From NCBI GenBank assembly GCA_037893245.1, contig JBAIAA010001106.1, forward strand, positions 98,744 through 162,743: a DNA stretch of 64,000 nucleotides. The letters run 5' to 3'. Within the stretch, counting starts at the first letter, position 1. Each line of letters opens with the position of its first letter. The notes below the pieces were generated by a model. The model was not told the origin of the DNA and made no database searches. It worked only from the letters and a program-made list of their open reading frames with translations. Shown here one piece after another: positions 33,640 through 43,637 of the stretch. Origin of the DNA: Crossaster papposus. Its lineage: Eukaryota; Echinodermata; Asteroidea; Velatida; Solasteridae. A program made the position numbers and the translations under genes.

Positions 33640-35083
33640 GGATCAATAGATTTCATGTGGAGTACCTAAAGGTTCTGTGCTGGGCCCACTGTTATTTACT
33701 TATTTATATAAATTATATTTCTAATTCCTAAAAAAAATTAAAAATGATAATACAAGTTTATTGTGTGACCATAATGTCATTAATACTGGTATGCGAAACG
33801 TTAATGCTGAACGTCTTAACATTTCCGCTTGGTTGTTATCTAATAAATTATCTCTTTAAAACAAATTATATTATATTCAGCTTTGATAATAGTAACTATT
33901 CCCAATCTGTTCCCTTGGTATTAAGCGATATTATTCCGCAACAAGTTTCCGATACCAACTTTTTAGGTATTAACATTGATAGTCGTTTAAGTTGGTCTAA
34001 TCTTTATTATTACTTTGGCTTGGCTACTAAGGTTTTAACAAATACTGGTATTATGAATCGATTGAAATAGGTTCTTCCCATTAATGTTTTATTAACTTTT
34101 TATAATTCGTTCATACTCCCTTATTCAAATTATTAAGTTATTGTCTGGGGTGGTTCAATTTCACAACATAATAAATAATTTACAAAAAAGAGTTGTCCGT
34201 ATTATTTCTAAAGAAAGTTACCTGGATTTAAGTTGGTCTAATCTTTATTATTACTTTGGCTTGGCTACTAAGGTTTTAACAAATACTGGTATTATGAATC
34301 GATTGAAATAGGTTCTTCCCATTAATGTTTTATTAACTTTTTATAATTCGTTCATACTCCCTTATTCAAATTATTAAGTTATTGTCTGGGGTGGTTCAAT
34401 TTCACAACATAATAAATAATTTACAAAAAAGAGTTGTCCGTATTATTTCTAAAGAAAGTTACCTGGATCACAAAAACTACTTCATTTGTCAATGTGAACT
34501 TGCTTAAGTTGATTAATATTTATTACTTTAATCTTGGCTTGTTTAAGTACAAACAAAATACAAATTTATTTTTACTCAGATGTTTTTTACTCAGATGTTC
34601 ATTATTATGTAACCGGAAGTACATCTCGGAAACGTTTGTATCAACATTTTAATCGTGCATCCTTATTTAACAATAGTCTCCAACAACGAGAAACCACATT
34701 TTGGAATAGTCTGACGGGTGATGTTAAGCAGTCTTGTTATCGTCCTATTTTGTTTGAAGAACAAATTTAATTTGCTCAATGATGATAATTAATTAATTAA
34801 TTAATTAATGTATTATTCGGCCTGATCTCCTGCAGGAGTAAATGTTTGGTGTAGTCATTGTATGTTGTCCGTGGTTTGTGTTTGGGTTGGGAGAAAAGGG
34901 AGGGGAATAGAAACATGAATACAACCTCCGGCTTCTTCTTCTTCCCTAAATGTTGACATGTTTTTGTTTCCACTCAGTTTAATGTTTCTATTATCATTTA
35001 AACTGTTTATATTTAAATTGTGTGATTATTTAATGGTCTTTTTGTTGCCAACATTGGAATAATGTGTGAATAAACTTAAACCC
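33640..35083 (+). pseudogene. CR1/L2-like LINE, RT C-terminal half and 3' end (decayed)
   Basis: Starts at RT block CGVPKGSVLGPLLFTYLY, then RLNISAWLLSNKLSL, SDTNFLGINIDSRLSW, KVLTNTGIMNRLK, then the C-terminal VTGSTSRKRLYQHFNRASLF and TTFWNSLTGDVKQS, ending near 34768. The 3' UTR contains a CTCCTGCAGGAG stem and ends with AATAAAC near 35075. There are multiple stops and an exact 241-bp internal tandem duplication (33991-34231 and 34232-34472). The aspartate motif is lost (SLLCDH in its place). Confidence 0.75.
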
Positions 35084-35084
35084 T

Positions 35085-35519
35085 CTCTGGCTCTGCGCAT
35101 AATATCTCTTAATACAAGCTCAAGTTCCCCCATTAAGTTGATTTGCTGGGCACATTAAGTTTAATAATGAATACGACGGCGTTCGTTAATGCCCATTTTA
35201 AAAGCATATTCATGCCCTGCGTTTACTGACTAGACACGCAGCGAGCTTTTCTTCAATCTAATTATATTAAGGCGAGGGGGAGGGGGGGGGGGGGGGGGGG
35301 GGTAATAAGATACAATCCCACAACGAGGTTTTTATATTAAAGAGATTCAAAAATTTGTACGGTACATGCGTGTTATGCGTCCCGGAAGCATATTATTTTG
35401 CATGAGTAGAGGCGGCTATTATATGCTGTAAACATCTTTCTATTAACCTCATTTACCTCTTCAGTTTCATTAATATGTTTTCCCGATGAATTTAATTAAT
35501 TTACCACGGGGCGCACTTA
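35085..35519. repeat. Segmental duplication, copy 2 (5' part)
   Basis: Matches 32900-33310. Contains a G21 tract (35282-35302) at the position of the G19 tract in copy 1. The copy resumes at 38641-38725 after a transposon insertion. Confidence 0.72.
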
Positions 35520-36433
35520 AGAGTGGGTCCACGTAAAAGTTTCATATATTGTATTCGGCATTTGTTTTTCATATTTGTTAATATGAAAGGGCTTAGCTTA
35601 TTTTTTTTTAAATCTAAATAAATGCAAAATTATAATACCAAATAAACTGTTATTATCATTACAAAGAATCATCATTGCCCTTACTTGAGAATTGTTTTTT
35701 TTGTAATGTCATCCTTATGCCATTTTTAGAACATGCGTTAAAGCATGTTTTTAGAACTTGTTTACCCTATTTTGTTCCTCAAAAAGTCAACTTGCCAGGG
35801 GTCTCAAAATATTTGTCTTCTGGATTTGATTAGAGCCAGCATTGTTCTTTCCATATCTTGTGAGTAAAGTTTGGGGGGTTGTATCCTCTTTAGGCACTAC
35901 CGCATAAACAATAGTAATTTCCCCAAAAAAATCAGTTTGAAGTAATAATACAGACAACAAATGTTTTTTAATTATAAGAGTGAGTTGTAGGCCTGTGAAT
36001 TGCTCCTTCTGATTAAGCAGCATTTCTGACGGCGAAAATCTAGACTAACCCCCCAGCATTTCTTACATTCTATTTTCTGATAACATTTTATTAGTGGCAT
36101 AAAAAAAAGAAACAATACTTGTTGTAAACTAAAACATTGTTTTATTCAGAACCCAACAAAAGCATTATTTTTACAGAACCCAACAGCCCCTTTAAGCATG
36201 TCACGCCTTACAAACCTGCAGCTTTATTGCTTGCAAGTGTATTCAAAGGGCTTTTTCGGATTTGTATTTTTTTATATTTGAACTATTATACCATAAAAAC
36301 CATTTAAAAAACATTCAAAACAACAAAATGTACGCAAATTAAGTCAGTTTCCCTTATTATTTGTGTAGTATAAGATAAAAAGTCGCAACCTTATTGACTG
36401 ATCCCTACAGTGTCGCTTCCTAGGTTGTATCGT

Positions 36434-36470
36434 AATGCCCGCGTCACACTGTTCCGTAGAACTGCGATTA
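36434..36470. repeat. Solo end of the TGCCCGCGTCACACTG element family
   Basis: TAA followed by TGCCCGCGTCACACTGTTCC matches the terminus of the 13820-16860 element. The partner end is not seen. The composite at 36471 begins only 36 bp inside it. Confidence 0.55.
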
Positions 36471-38390
36471 TACCCCTGTCACACCGGAGCTACGCTGTCG
36501 TTGCGCTCCCACGGCGACTAAACAAGTTGAAGAAGCGCAGTAGGATTGCCAAGAGCGTAGTGGGAATGCAGTGGAGTCTACCTAGTTCGTGGGAGGGTCT
36601 CCCTGGTCGCCAAACCTCGGCGATTGTTTTGAGCCTGCTCAAAACAATCGCGTAGGGTCGGCGACCTGGTCCAAAACGCAGTGAGAGCGTAGTGGGATCT
36701 CAAAGAACGTACTACGGACGTAGTGAAGTCTACCTGAGCGTGTCATGGTCGTAGCAAGAGCGAGTTGGTATTGCCGTCTGCCCAATCTGCTAATGATACC
36801 CCTGTCAGACCGGTGTGCAATCCCACAGCGACCTTACTGCGATGCAGTTTTCATCAAAAACGCAGTTGGGTTGCCGAAAACTGGCAAAAAATCCTGAAAT
36901 CTATGAGGTAGGTAGCTCACAGTACGCTCTTGACTCGATCACTGCGCTCTCACTGCGCTCTCACTGCGCTCTCACTACACTCTCACTGCGACCTATGCGT
37001 TCCCAGTTTGATCATCGCCGCGCTCTCACTACGTCCCCACTACGTTCTGTGCGTTTGTACCGCGTTTGCGCGGCGACTATAAATACAGCGAGCTCGATGT
37101 TGCTGGATATTTGCTATCTGTTGTACAATTATTATGTTCTGCCTCTCTACAGCCATGGTGAAGAGGAGATGCACATTAGTATGTTGTGTGGAGGATATAG
37201 GCTGCATTTATACCATTTGTGGCCATTACGCATGTCAAAGTCAGAACGTACTATACACGCAGTATAATCGCAGTATAATCGCACTGTGAACGTACAGGAA
37301 GCTCCGTAACATCCCCATGGACGCAATAGGGACACAGTAGTCATACCGGCAGCCCCGTGTGGACGCAGTATGAGCGTAAAGAAACCCTATACGACGTAGT
37401 AGAAGCGCAGTAGGAGCGCGGTAAGAGCGTAGTCAGAGCATGACAAGCTAGGATATTTACCACACAGATTCCTGTGGTTTTTTGGGACATTACCACAGGC
37501 CCTGTGGTAAATGTCCCAAAAAACCACAGGAATCTATGTGGTAAATATCCTGTGGTATTAAATACCACAGGACATTTTCGTAAGGGGTACAGTGGTCGTA
37601 CTTCAGACGTACTTCAGTCGAAGATTAGGCAGACGGCGATACCAACTCGCTCTTGCTACAATCATGACACGCTCAGGTAGACTTCACGACGTCCCAAGTA
37701 AGTTCTTTGAGATCCCACTACGCTCTCACTGCGCTCCCACTGCGTTTTGGACCAGATCGCCGACCCTCTGCGATTGTTTTGAGCAGGCTCAAAACAATCG
37801 CCGAGGTTTGGCGACCATGGAGACCCTCCCACGACCTAGGTAGACTCCACTGCGTTCCCACTACGCTCTTGGCAATCCTACTGCGCTTCTACTGCGTTTT
37901 GCAACTTTTTTTAGTTGCCGTGGGAGCGCAACGGCAGCTTAGCTCCGGTGTGACAGGGGTATTATCACGGTTGTAGAGAGGCAGAACATAATAATTGTAC
38001 AACAGATAGCAAATATTCAGCAACATCGAGCTCGCTGTATTTATAGTCGCCGCGCGAACGCGGTACAAACACACAGAACGTAGTGGGGACGTAGTGAGTG
38101 CGTAGTAAGGTCGTAGCGAGGTCGTAGCGAGGTCGTCTTGGTCGCAGCGAGATTGCGTAGAGCGTAGTGGGAGCGCAGTGAGAGCGCGGCGATGATCAAA
38201 TTGGGAACGCATAGGTCGCAGTGACAGTGTAGTGAGAGCGCAGTAAAAGGAGTCAAGAGCGTACTGTGAGCTACCTACCTCATAGATTTCAGGTTTTTTT
38301 TGCCAGTTTTCGGCGACTCCACTGCGTTTTTGATGAAAACTGCATCGCAGTAAGGTTGCCGTGAGATCGCACTCCGGTGTGACAGGGGTA
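36471..38390. mobile_element. Self-nested Harbinger-type composite, TACCCCTGTCACACCGG family
   Basis: Four copies of the end sequence TACCCCTGTCACACCGG or variants: outward-left ends at 36471 and 36797, right ends at 37961 and 38390. Arm sequences show that 36471 pairs with 37961 (type A, GAGCTACGCTGTCGTTGC) and 36797 pairs with 38390 (type B, CTTACTGCGATGCAGTTTTC), order A-B-A'-B'. TTA flanks the outer pair on both sides; TGA/TTA flanks the inner pair. Explained most simply by an inverted copy inserted in itself. Arms are dense in GCGTAGTG/GAGCGCAG words. Near 37470-37580 there is an internal CCTGTGGTAAAT palindrome. Confidence 0.8.
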
Positions 38391-38719
38391 TTACCAACAC
38401 GTTCTACGCGCACGCACGAAATTCTTTTGTGAAGCAGCGCTAATTGGATATGCAACGCAGGCCAGCGTAATCGTTGAATGGTAGCTGACTGCGTGAAAAT
38501 GCTATGCTTACGATCGGATGAACAAATTGGCATGAAAAGATCACGCCCCATTTAAGCAATTTACCAAGTCCTTTCATATTAAAAACAAAATAAAAAAATG
38601 CTGAGGACACTTATATGAAATATTTACGTCGACCCACTCTGTTTTGAATCGAATGCTAACTCACATTTATCATTCGAACGTGTAAAAGAGTCGTTCGGTT
38701 TCATTAATTTTGAGCAGTC

Positions 38720-40235
38720 TTCGTGGCGAAGCTCTTGAAGGAATACCCTTTTCCCAGTGAAAATCGGGACCATTATAACGACCTAGACTTCTTCACAAGC
38801 TGTTCTGCAGAGAAGCCCCTAGATCCACCATACATGCTTTCGCTGTGATGTGTCAGTATGGATTATGATCTGCTGTAATCTATTGGCTATACAAATACAT
38901 AAAACCTACGGGCGTCATTTCTGATGTATCTCGGTACAACTTGACTGTCTGTCCAGAATACCTCGTAGACATCCTGTAATCGATTGGCTACAAATACATA
39001 GAACCTACGGCCGTCATTTCTGATGTATCCTGGCACAACTTGACTGTCTGTCCAGAATACCTCGTAGACGTCCTTGTATTCATCAAGTTATCTTCGCAGC
39101 AGGGCATTGATTCTAACTTAAACAACCGCATGATTCAGTTCCAATCGTAGGGCGACTCTGCACTTGCCCATTATCAGAGAGCAATGAACCCTTTTCTCAG
39201 CATAATTCAGTATTATGTAAGAGCCTTTATTTAAGAGTTTTATGGTGAACCTCAACAGATTTCACGTCTCCATTCAGTCTAAGGCATCGCTGAATCTTAA
39301 GGTTTCCGAGAAGTAGAAAGTCACTATCCACTGCTCCCAGCGTGACCTCATCATGTCTGGTAGTGGATCCTCCTAGCCAGCCTCATTCTCACATAGACCT
39401 AAGAGTATCTGTTTCCCGACAATAAGACACGACCTGGGGCACAAAACTTAGAGGGTCGTACACATAACAAAATAGACAAGACTCCATGTCGGCTGAGCGG
39501 TTCGCCCTTCAAAGTGATGCAGAACTGAAACGTATCAGACTCGATGCACCACTCCACGCCAAGATCCCTTTCCACTGGGATAGTGTCGTTACGCAAGTCA
39601 TTATCTTTGCCCTGTGTCAAAAATGTGATACCCTGTGGTTGAGGAAAAGGATCGATTACTACCCTGGAATTAGAGACGAATGTGTGAAACCGCAAACCAG
39701 GCGACCTATGAGTTATTTCGTCATCAGGATCAGGTTGGTGGCTTCTTCGGGAGTAGGGCGGGATGTCAGACCGTCAGCCACATAGAAGTCTCGCGTGACA
39801 AAATCGGCGGCTGCCGATTCAAGTTTTGCTTCATAGTCGTTGAGAATTTGCTTCATCCCAAAATAGGCGCAGCCGGGGGGGGGGGGGGAGATGTAGCACC
39901 TAAGAGATGCACATTCATGCAAAAACAATTTGGGCTCCGAGTTGTAGTTGCAATTCTCCCACCAGGGGAATATGAGAAAGTCCTGGTGCTCCTTTCAACC
40001 TCGAATTCAACCTTGAATTGGATGAACATTTTGTTCAACACCGCACATGAACGCAGTAGATTCTCGTCGAAACCTGCAGAGGACACCAACGAGAGATTTT
40101 GTAAGGTTAGGCCTTTGAAGGAGGTGATTATGAATGGATTCGCCATTGTAAAAAAAAAAAACGACGCGAATTGTATAAGGCTTCTTTAATGGTAAACTCC
40201 GTGATGGGGTATATACCATTATTGTTGTCATCTCT
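38720..40235 (-). pseudogene. BEL/Pao LTR-retrotransposon pol fragment (decayed)
   Basis: Minus-strand blocks in order: GESIHNHLLQRPNLTKSLVG, VLCRFRRESTAFMCGVEQ, GCAYFGMKQILNDYEAKLES, DFVTRDFYVADGLTSRPTPE (RT aspartate region, one D replaced by A), VSNSRVVIDPFPQ, TIPVERDLGVEWCIESDTFQ, SRHGVLSILL, then RNase H FWTDSQVVPGYIRNDGRRFY and FVANRLQ. This order is characteristic of BEL/Pao pol. Many stops and frameshifts, a poly-G insertion near 39880 and a duplicated RNase H segment. No LTRs were found. Confidence 0.85.
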
Positions 40236-40599
40236 GCCTAGCTCTGGCTTCAGACCGATCTCAGCATATCCGTTGTCAATGATCTTATCCGCGTGAAGGT
40301 GGTGTAATCGAGATTAAACCACTGACGCTATGGTGTCACTCTATTGTTAACAGTGTTGATTCGTATCTACCAATCTACGCTTAGTGGACAACAAGTGTGG
40401 ATTCATATTTACGAATCTTTAGTAAAAGTGCGGATTCGGAACTACAAATCCACGCTTTTCAAACTGCCATGTAAACAACTTAGGCCTACTGCAAAATAAG
40501 TGCATGTTTGATCACAGGAAATGTAGCACAATTGTTTTAACATTTTAACAGACATTGAGAACATAATTTAAGAAAGGTATACTATAGTTCGAGTCAAAA

Positions 40600-40730
40600 A
40601 CGTTCGTAAACTATCTATGTTGACGCTAAGGCATGTCTCGCATTAGTCTTGTTTGCAAGACGACCGTACCTAATCGGGGTAATCGGCATGCAGCGCGCGT
40701 AGGCCGCCGATGCGGGTGCCCTCTAATGTA
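40600..40730. repeat. Dispersed repeat, inverse copy near 62,145-62,240
   Basis: Shares CTCGCATTAGTCTTGTTTG, AAGACGACC and GCCGATGCGGGTGCC with the inverse of 62145-62240. Element type unknown. Confidence 0.55.
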
Positions 40731-40756
40731 CGCCGTAGACACCGACCCAGTCTCTT

Positions 40757-40832
40757 TCTTAAATTGTGTACATATCACAATAAGCCATTTGCGCGTGACC
40801 CCGAGTTAAATGTAAATAATATCTGGTACACT
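40757..40832. repeat. Left copy of a long inverted repeat flanking a LINE
   Basis: TTCTTAAATTGTG, AATAAGCCATTTGCGCGTGA and CCCCGAGTTAAAT are inverted at 48044-48134. The right copy starts directly after the 3' end of the LINE, suggesting that the LINE sits inside an older foldback element. Confidence 0.65.
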
Positions 40833-40857
40833 GACTTGTTCACACAGCTTGGCACAC

Positions 40858-41036
40858 TGTCGCTATATCACGTAATTCGGGGCAAGCTTTTGCATAGTTA
40901 CGTAAGAGACGCTCAGCACCAATACATTGTTTACAATGGGTGAGAATGGCAAAAAGACACCAGACCATTCCAGAGCTGGGGGTTGCTAGCGTATGACGCG
41001 TAAGGCTTGCCCCGAATCACGTGATATAGCAACAGC
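40858..41036. mobile_element. Short foldback MITE
   Basis: About 179 bp with 31-bp inverted ends: CTGTCGCTATATCACGTAAT...GGGGCAAGC and the inverse of CTGTTGCTATATCACGTGAT...GGGGCAAGC. Non-coding. Confidence 0.7.
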
Positions 41037-41261
41037 GTCTTTGGTCTGGAGAATTTAAAGTTTCATAACATTCCTCAAGCACAAACACAATTACCTTGCT
41101 TGAGCTATACACGTGTTCAGTTACTGGTACTTCGAAGGAAGTTTACTATATCTTTAGATGTTCATAACCTTGTGAAATCTCTTGGAATTGCCAAGCCTTT
41201 CCGATGATGTCGTAGTGGAAAACGCAGGCATCTGTGGGACAGTTATATCACATCACACCAT

Positions 41262-41610
41262 GATCAGCATTCTCCAGATGTTCCGGATACTTATCGGATT
41301 CCGGTACTGGTAAATTTAAGAGAAACAACACTTCATGATCAGCGTTCTTCAGACGTTCCGCACACTTATCGGATTCCGGTACTGGTCAATTCAAGAGAAA
41401 CAAAACATCGTAATCAGCGTTCTTCAGACGTTCCGGTACTGGAACATTCAAGAGAAACAACACATCGTGATCAGCGTTCTTTAGACGTTCTGCGCACTTA
41501 TCGGATTCCGGTACTGATACGAGAGAAACAACACATCGTGATCAGCGTTCTTCAGACGTTCCGGACACTTATAGATTCCGGTACTGGTTAATTCAAGAGA
41601 AACAGCCAAG
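41262..41610 (+). promoter_or_regulatory. Tandem repeats in the LINE 5' region (candidate internal promoter)
   Basis: About five copies of a 55-75-bp unit containing CAGCGTTCTTCAGACGTTCC, ACTTATCGGATTCCGGTACT and AAGAGAAACAACACATCG. They end 30 bp before the reading frame. Monomer arrays upstream of LINE ORFs often carry promoter activity in other families; function here is inferred. Confidence 0.6.
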
Positions 41611-41643
41611 TTACTGACTGATAAAGGTGTTAGGATATCTAAC

Positions 41644-43637
41644 TTGTGTTATCCAATTCTTGAGTCGAATAATTTGGTTCCTGTATTTAAATGGGCGTTA
41701 ATTAACATTGGGTCTATACGGAATAAGTGTCAGACCTTCTGTGATTGTATTGTTGACAACAAAATAGATTTCTGTATTATAACCGAAACATGGCTCAAAG
41801 ATAACGATGCTGCAGTTAGATCATTATGTCTCCCCCCAAGTTACTCTGTGAATGATCAGCCTCGACACAACAGATCAGGTGGGGGAATTGGAGTGGTTTT
41901 TCGCAATGATTTATTCAAGGTAAACAAGGATAATTTTGGGGAGATGGCTTCTTTTGAGTTTGTAGAATGGACAGTTAGTTTTAAAGTTGGTCAAATTAAG
42001 CTGGTTGTTGTGTATAGGTGTCCTTATTCAGCTGCACATCCTGTTCGTATCAACACTTTTTTCGAGGAATTTGACAATTATTTGGATATTGTTTTAGACA
42101 GTACCTTATCAGTAGTTTTATGTGGTGATTTTAACATTCATGTTCATGTTGATGCTGATCCCTCCGTCTCGAAGTTCAAGGATATTTGTTCTTCGAGAAA
42201 TCTTATTCAACACGTGTCTGTTCCGACCCACGAGTCTGGTAGTACTCTTGATTTGATCATAACACGTGACGATGATCAACTCCGTCTCACCCCCCTAGAG
42301 GTGGTCACTTTATATCAGATCATTGTTTTGTTACTACTACATTATTGAATTGTGTGAGGCATGTTGAAACTAAGAGAATTTCCGTTAGAGCTTACCGGAA
42401 GATTGATAAGGAAGCCTTTGCGAATGATATTCATTCATCTCAATTATATGATAATGATTTGTTAGTTTGTGATGACCTTGATATGATAGTAAGTATGTAC
42501 AATTATGTTTTAAGTGATTTGCTAGATAAGCACGCTCCTTTAAAGCATAAGGAAATCACAATTAGACCAAAGCTGGATAACTGATGAAATAATAAGATTT
42601 AGGCAACTTCGGAGACGAGCCGAGAGACTTTGGCGAAGACACCACACTGCGGGTAGTAGAGATATTTTTCAGTATTTTAGAAACAGGACAACTAATGTAC
42701 TTTTTAAAGCTTGTAAGGAATATTACTCGAGGAAGATAGATGATTGCCATGGTGACCAAAAGAAATTGTATGGCATTGTTAATTCTTTACTTAATCCCTG
42801 CAAAACCGACAAATTTCCTACTTGCTCCTCTAAAGTGGATTTGGCAAATACGTTTAATCATTATTTTGTTGATAAAGTTGATGCAATAAGGAATCATTTG
42901 GAAGACCAGTATCTTGTTGATGATGTTTCACATGATGCGATAAGTGTTGGTCAAAAACTAGATTGTTTTTCACCTGTTAATACAGAAATTGTCAAACGTT
43001 ATATTATGAAAACTCCCTCAAAGCAGTGTGTTAGTGACCCAATTCCAACCTGGCTCCTAAAGGAATGTGTCAATATGTTACTTCCTATTATTACATCAAT
43101 GGTTAATTGTTCCTTTAGAAATGCTGTATTTGCTAACACATGGAAAAATGCGGTGGTTGTTCCTTTAATGAAGAAGACTGGGGCTGATGTAGCGTTGTCA
43201 AATTATAGACCGATTAGCAATTTGTGTTTTGTTTCAAAATTAGTTGAACGTATAGCTGCAGATCAAATCAGTCTTCATATGCAAACCAATGATCTTTTAC
43301 CAGTTTATCAATCAGCTTATAGGCAGTTCCATAGCACAGAAACTATGCTCTGTAGAATTGCTTCGGATATATTTCAATGTATGGGTAATCAACAGGTTGC
43401 TATGATGGTGTTGCTTGACCTTAGTGCAGCATTCGATACAGTTGACCACAACATGTTACTCCAAATTATGGAAAATGAATTCGGATTTGATAACACTGCA
43501 CTTACTTGGCTGTCATCATATCTTAATAATCGTCATCAGAGAGTCTCTATTTCAGGTGTTTTATCAGAATCCATATAGGTGTTAATCTCGGGGTGCCTCA
43601 AGGGTCATGTCTGGGCCCTATGCTTTTTACAGCTTAT
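41644..43637 (+). pseudogene. LINE endonuclease and N-terminal RT, frameshifted
   Basis: Endonuclease blocks: INIGSIRNKCQTF, CIITETWLKDND, GGGIGVVFR, VVYRCPYS, LCGDFNIHVHVD, STLDLIITR and, one frame over, ISDHCFV, so all core AP-endonuclease motifs are visible. RT follows: LSNYRPISNLCFVSKLVERI, QSAYRQFHSTETMLCRIASD, MMVLLDLSAAFDTVDHNMLL, then GVPQGSCLGPMLFTAY. Frameshifts lie near 42300, 42575 and 43575. The frame is cut at 43637 by the TIR element before the catalytic YADD. Confidence 0.85.

Larger units (their letters stand above)
35520..38640. mobile_element. TIR element inserted in segmental copy 2
   Basis: Left end AGAGTGGGTCCACGTAAAAG, right end inverse of AGAGTGGGTCGACGTAAATA. Similarity between the ends continues about 75 bp inward (TTTCATAT, AATATGAAAG). 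Its borders coincide with the break in the duplication. 35600-36430 inside has no recognised gene. A Harbinger-type composite fills most of the rest. No target duplication is obvious. Confidence 0.65.

Noticed and set aside
36815..38551. Frames rich in RSHCALT/LRSHYALTALPLRS
   Set aside because: Translations of GCGTAGTG arm words in the foldback composite.
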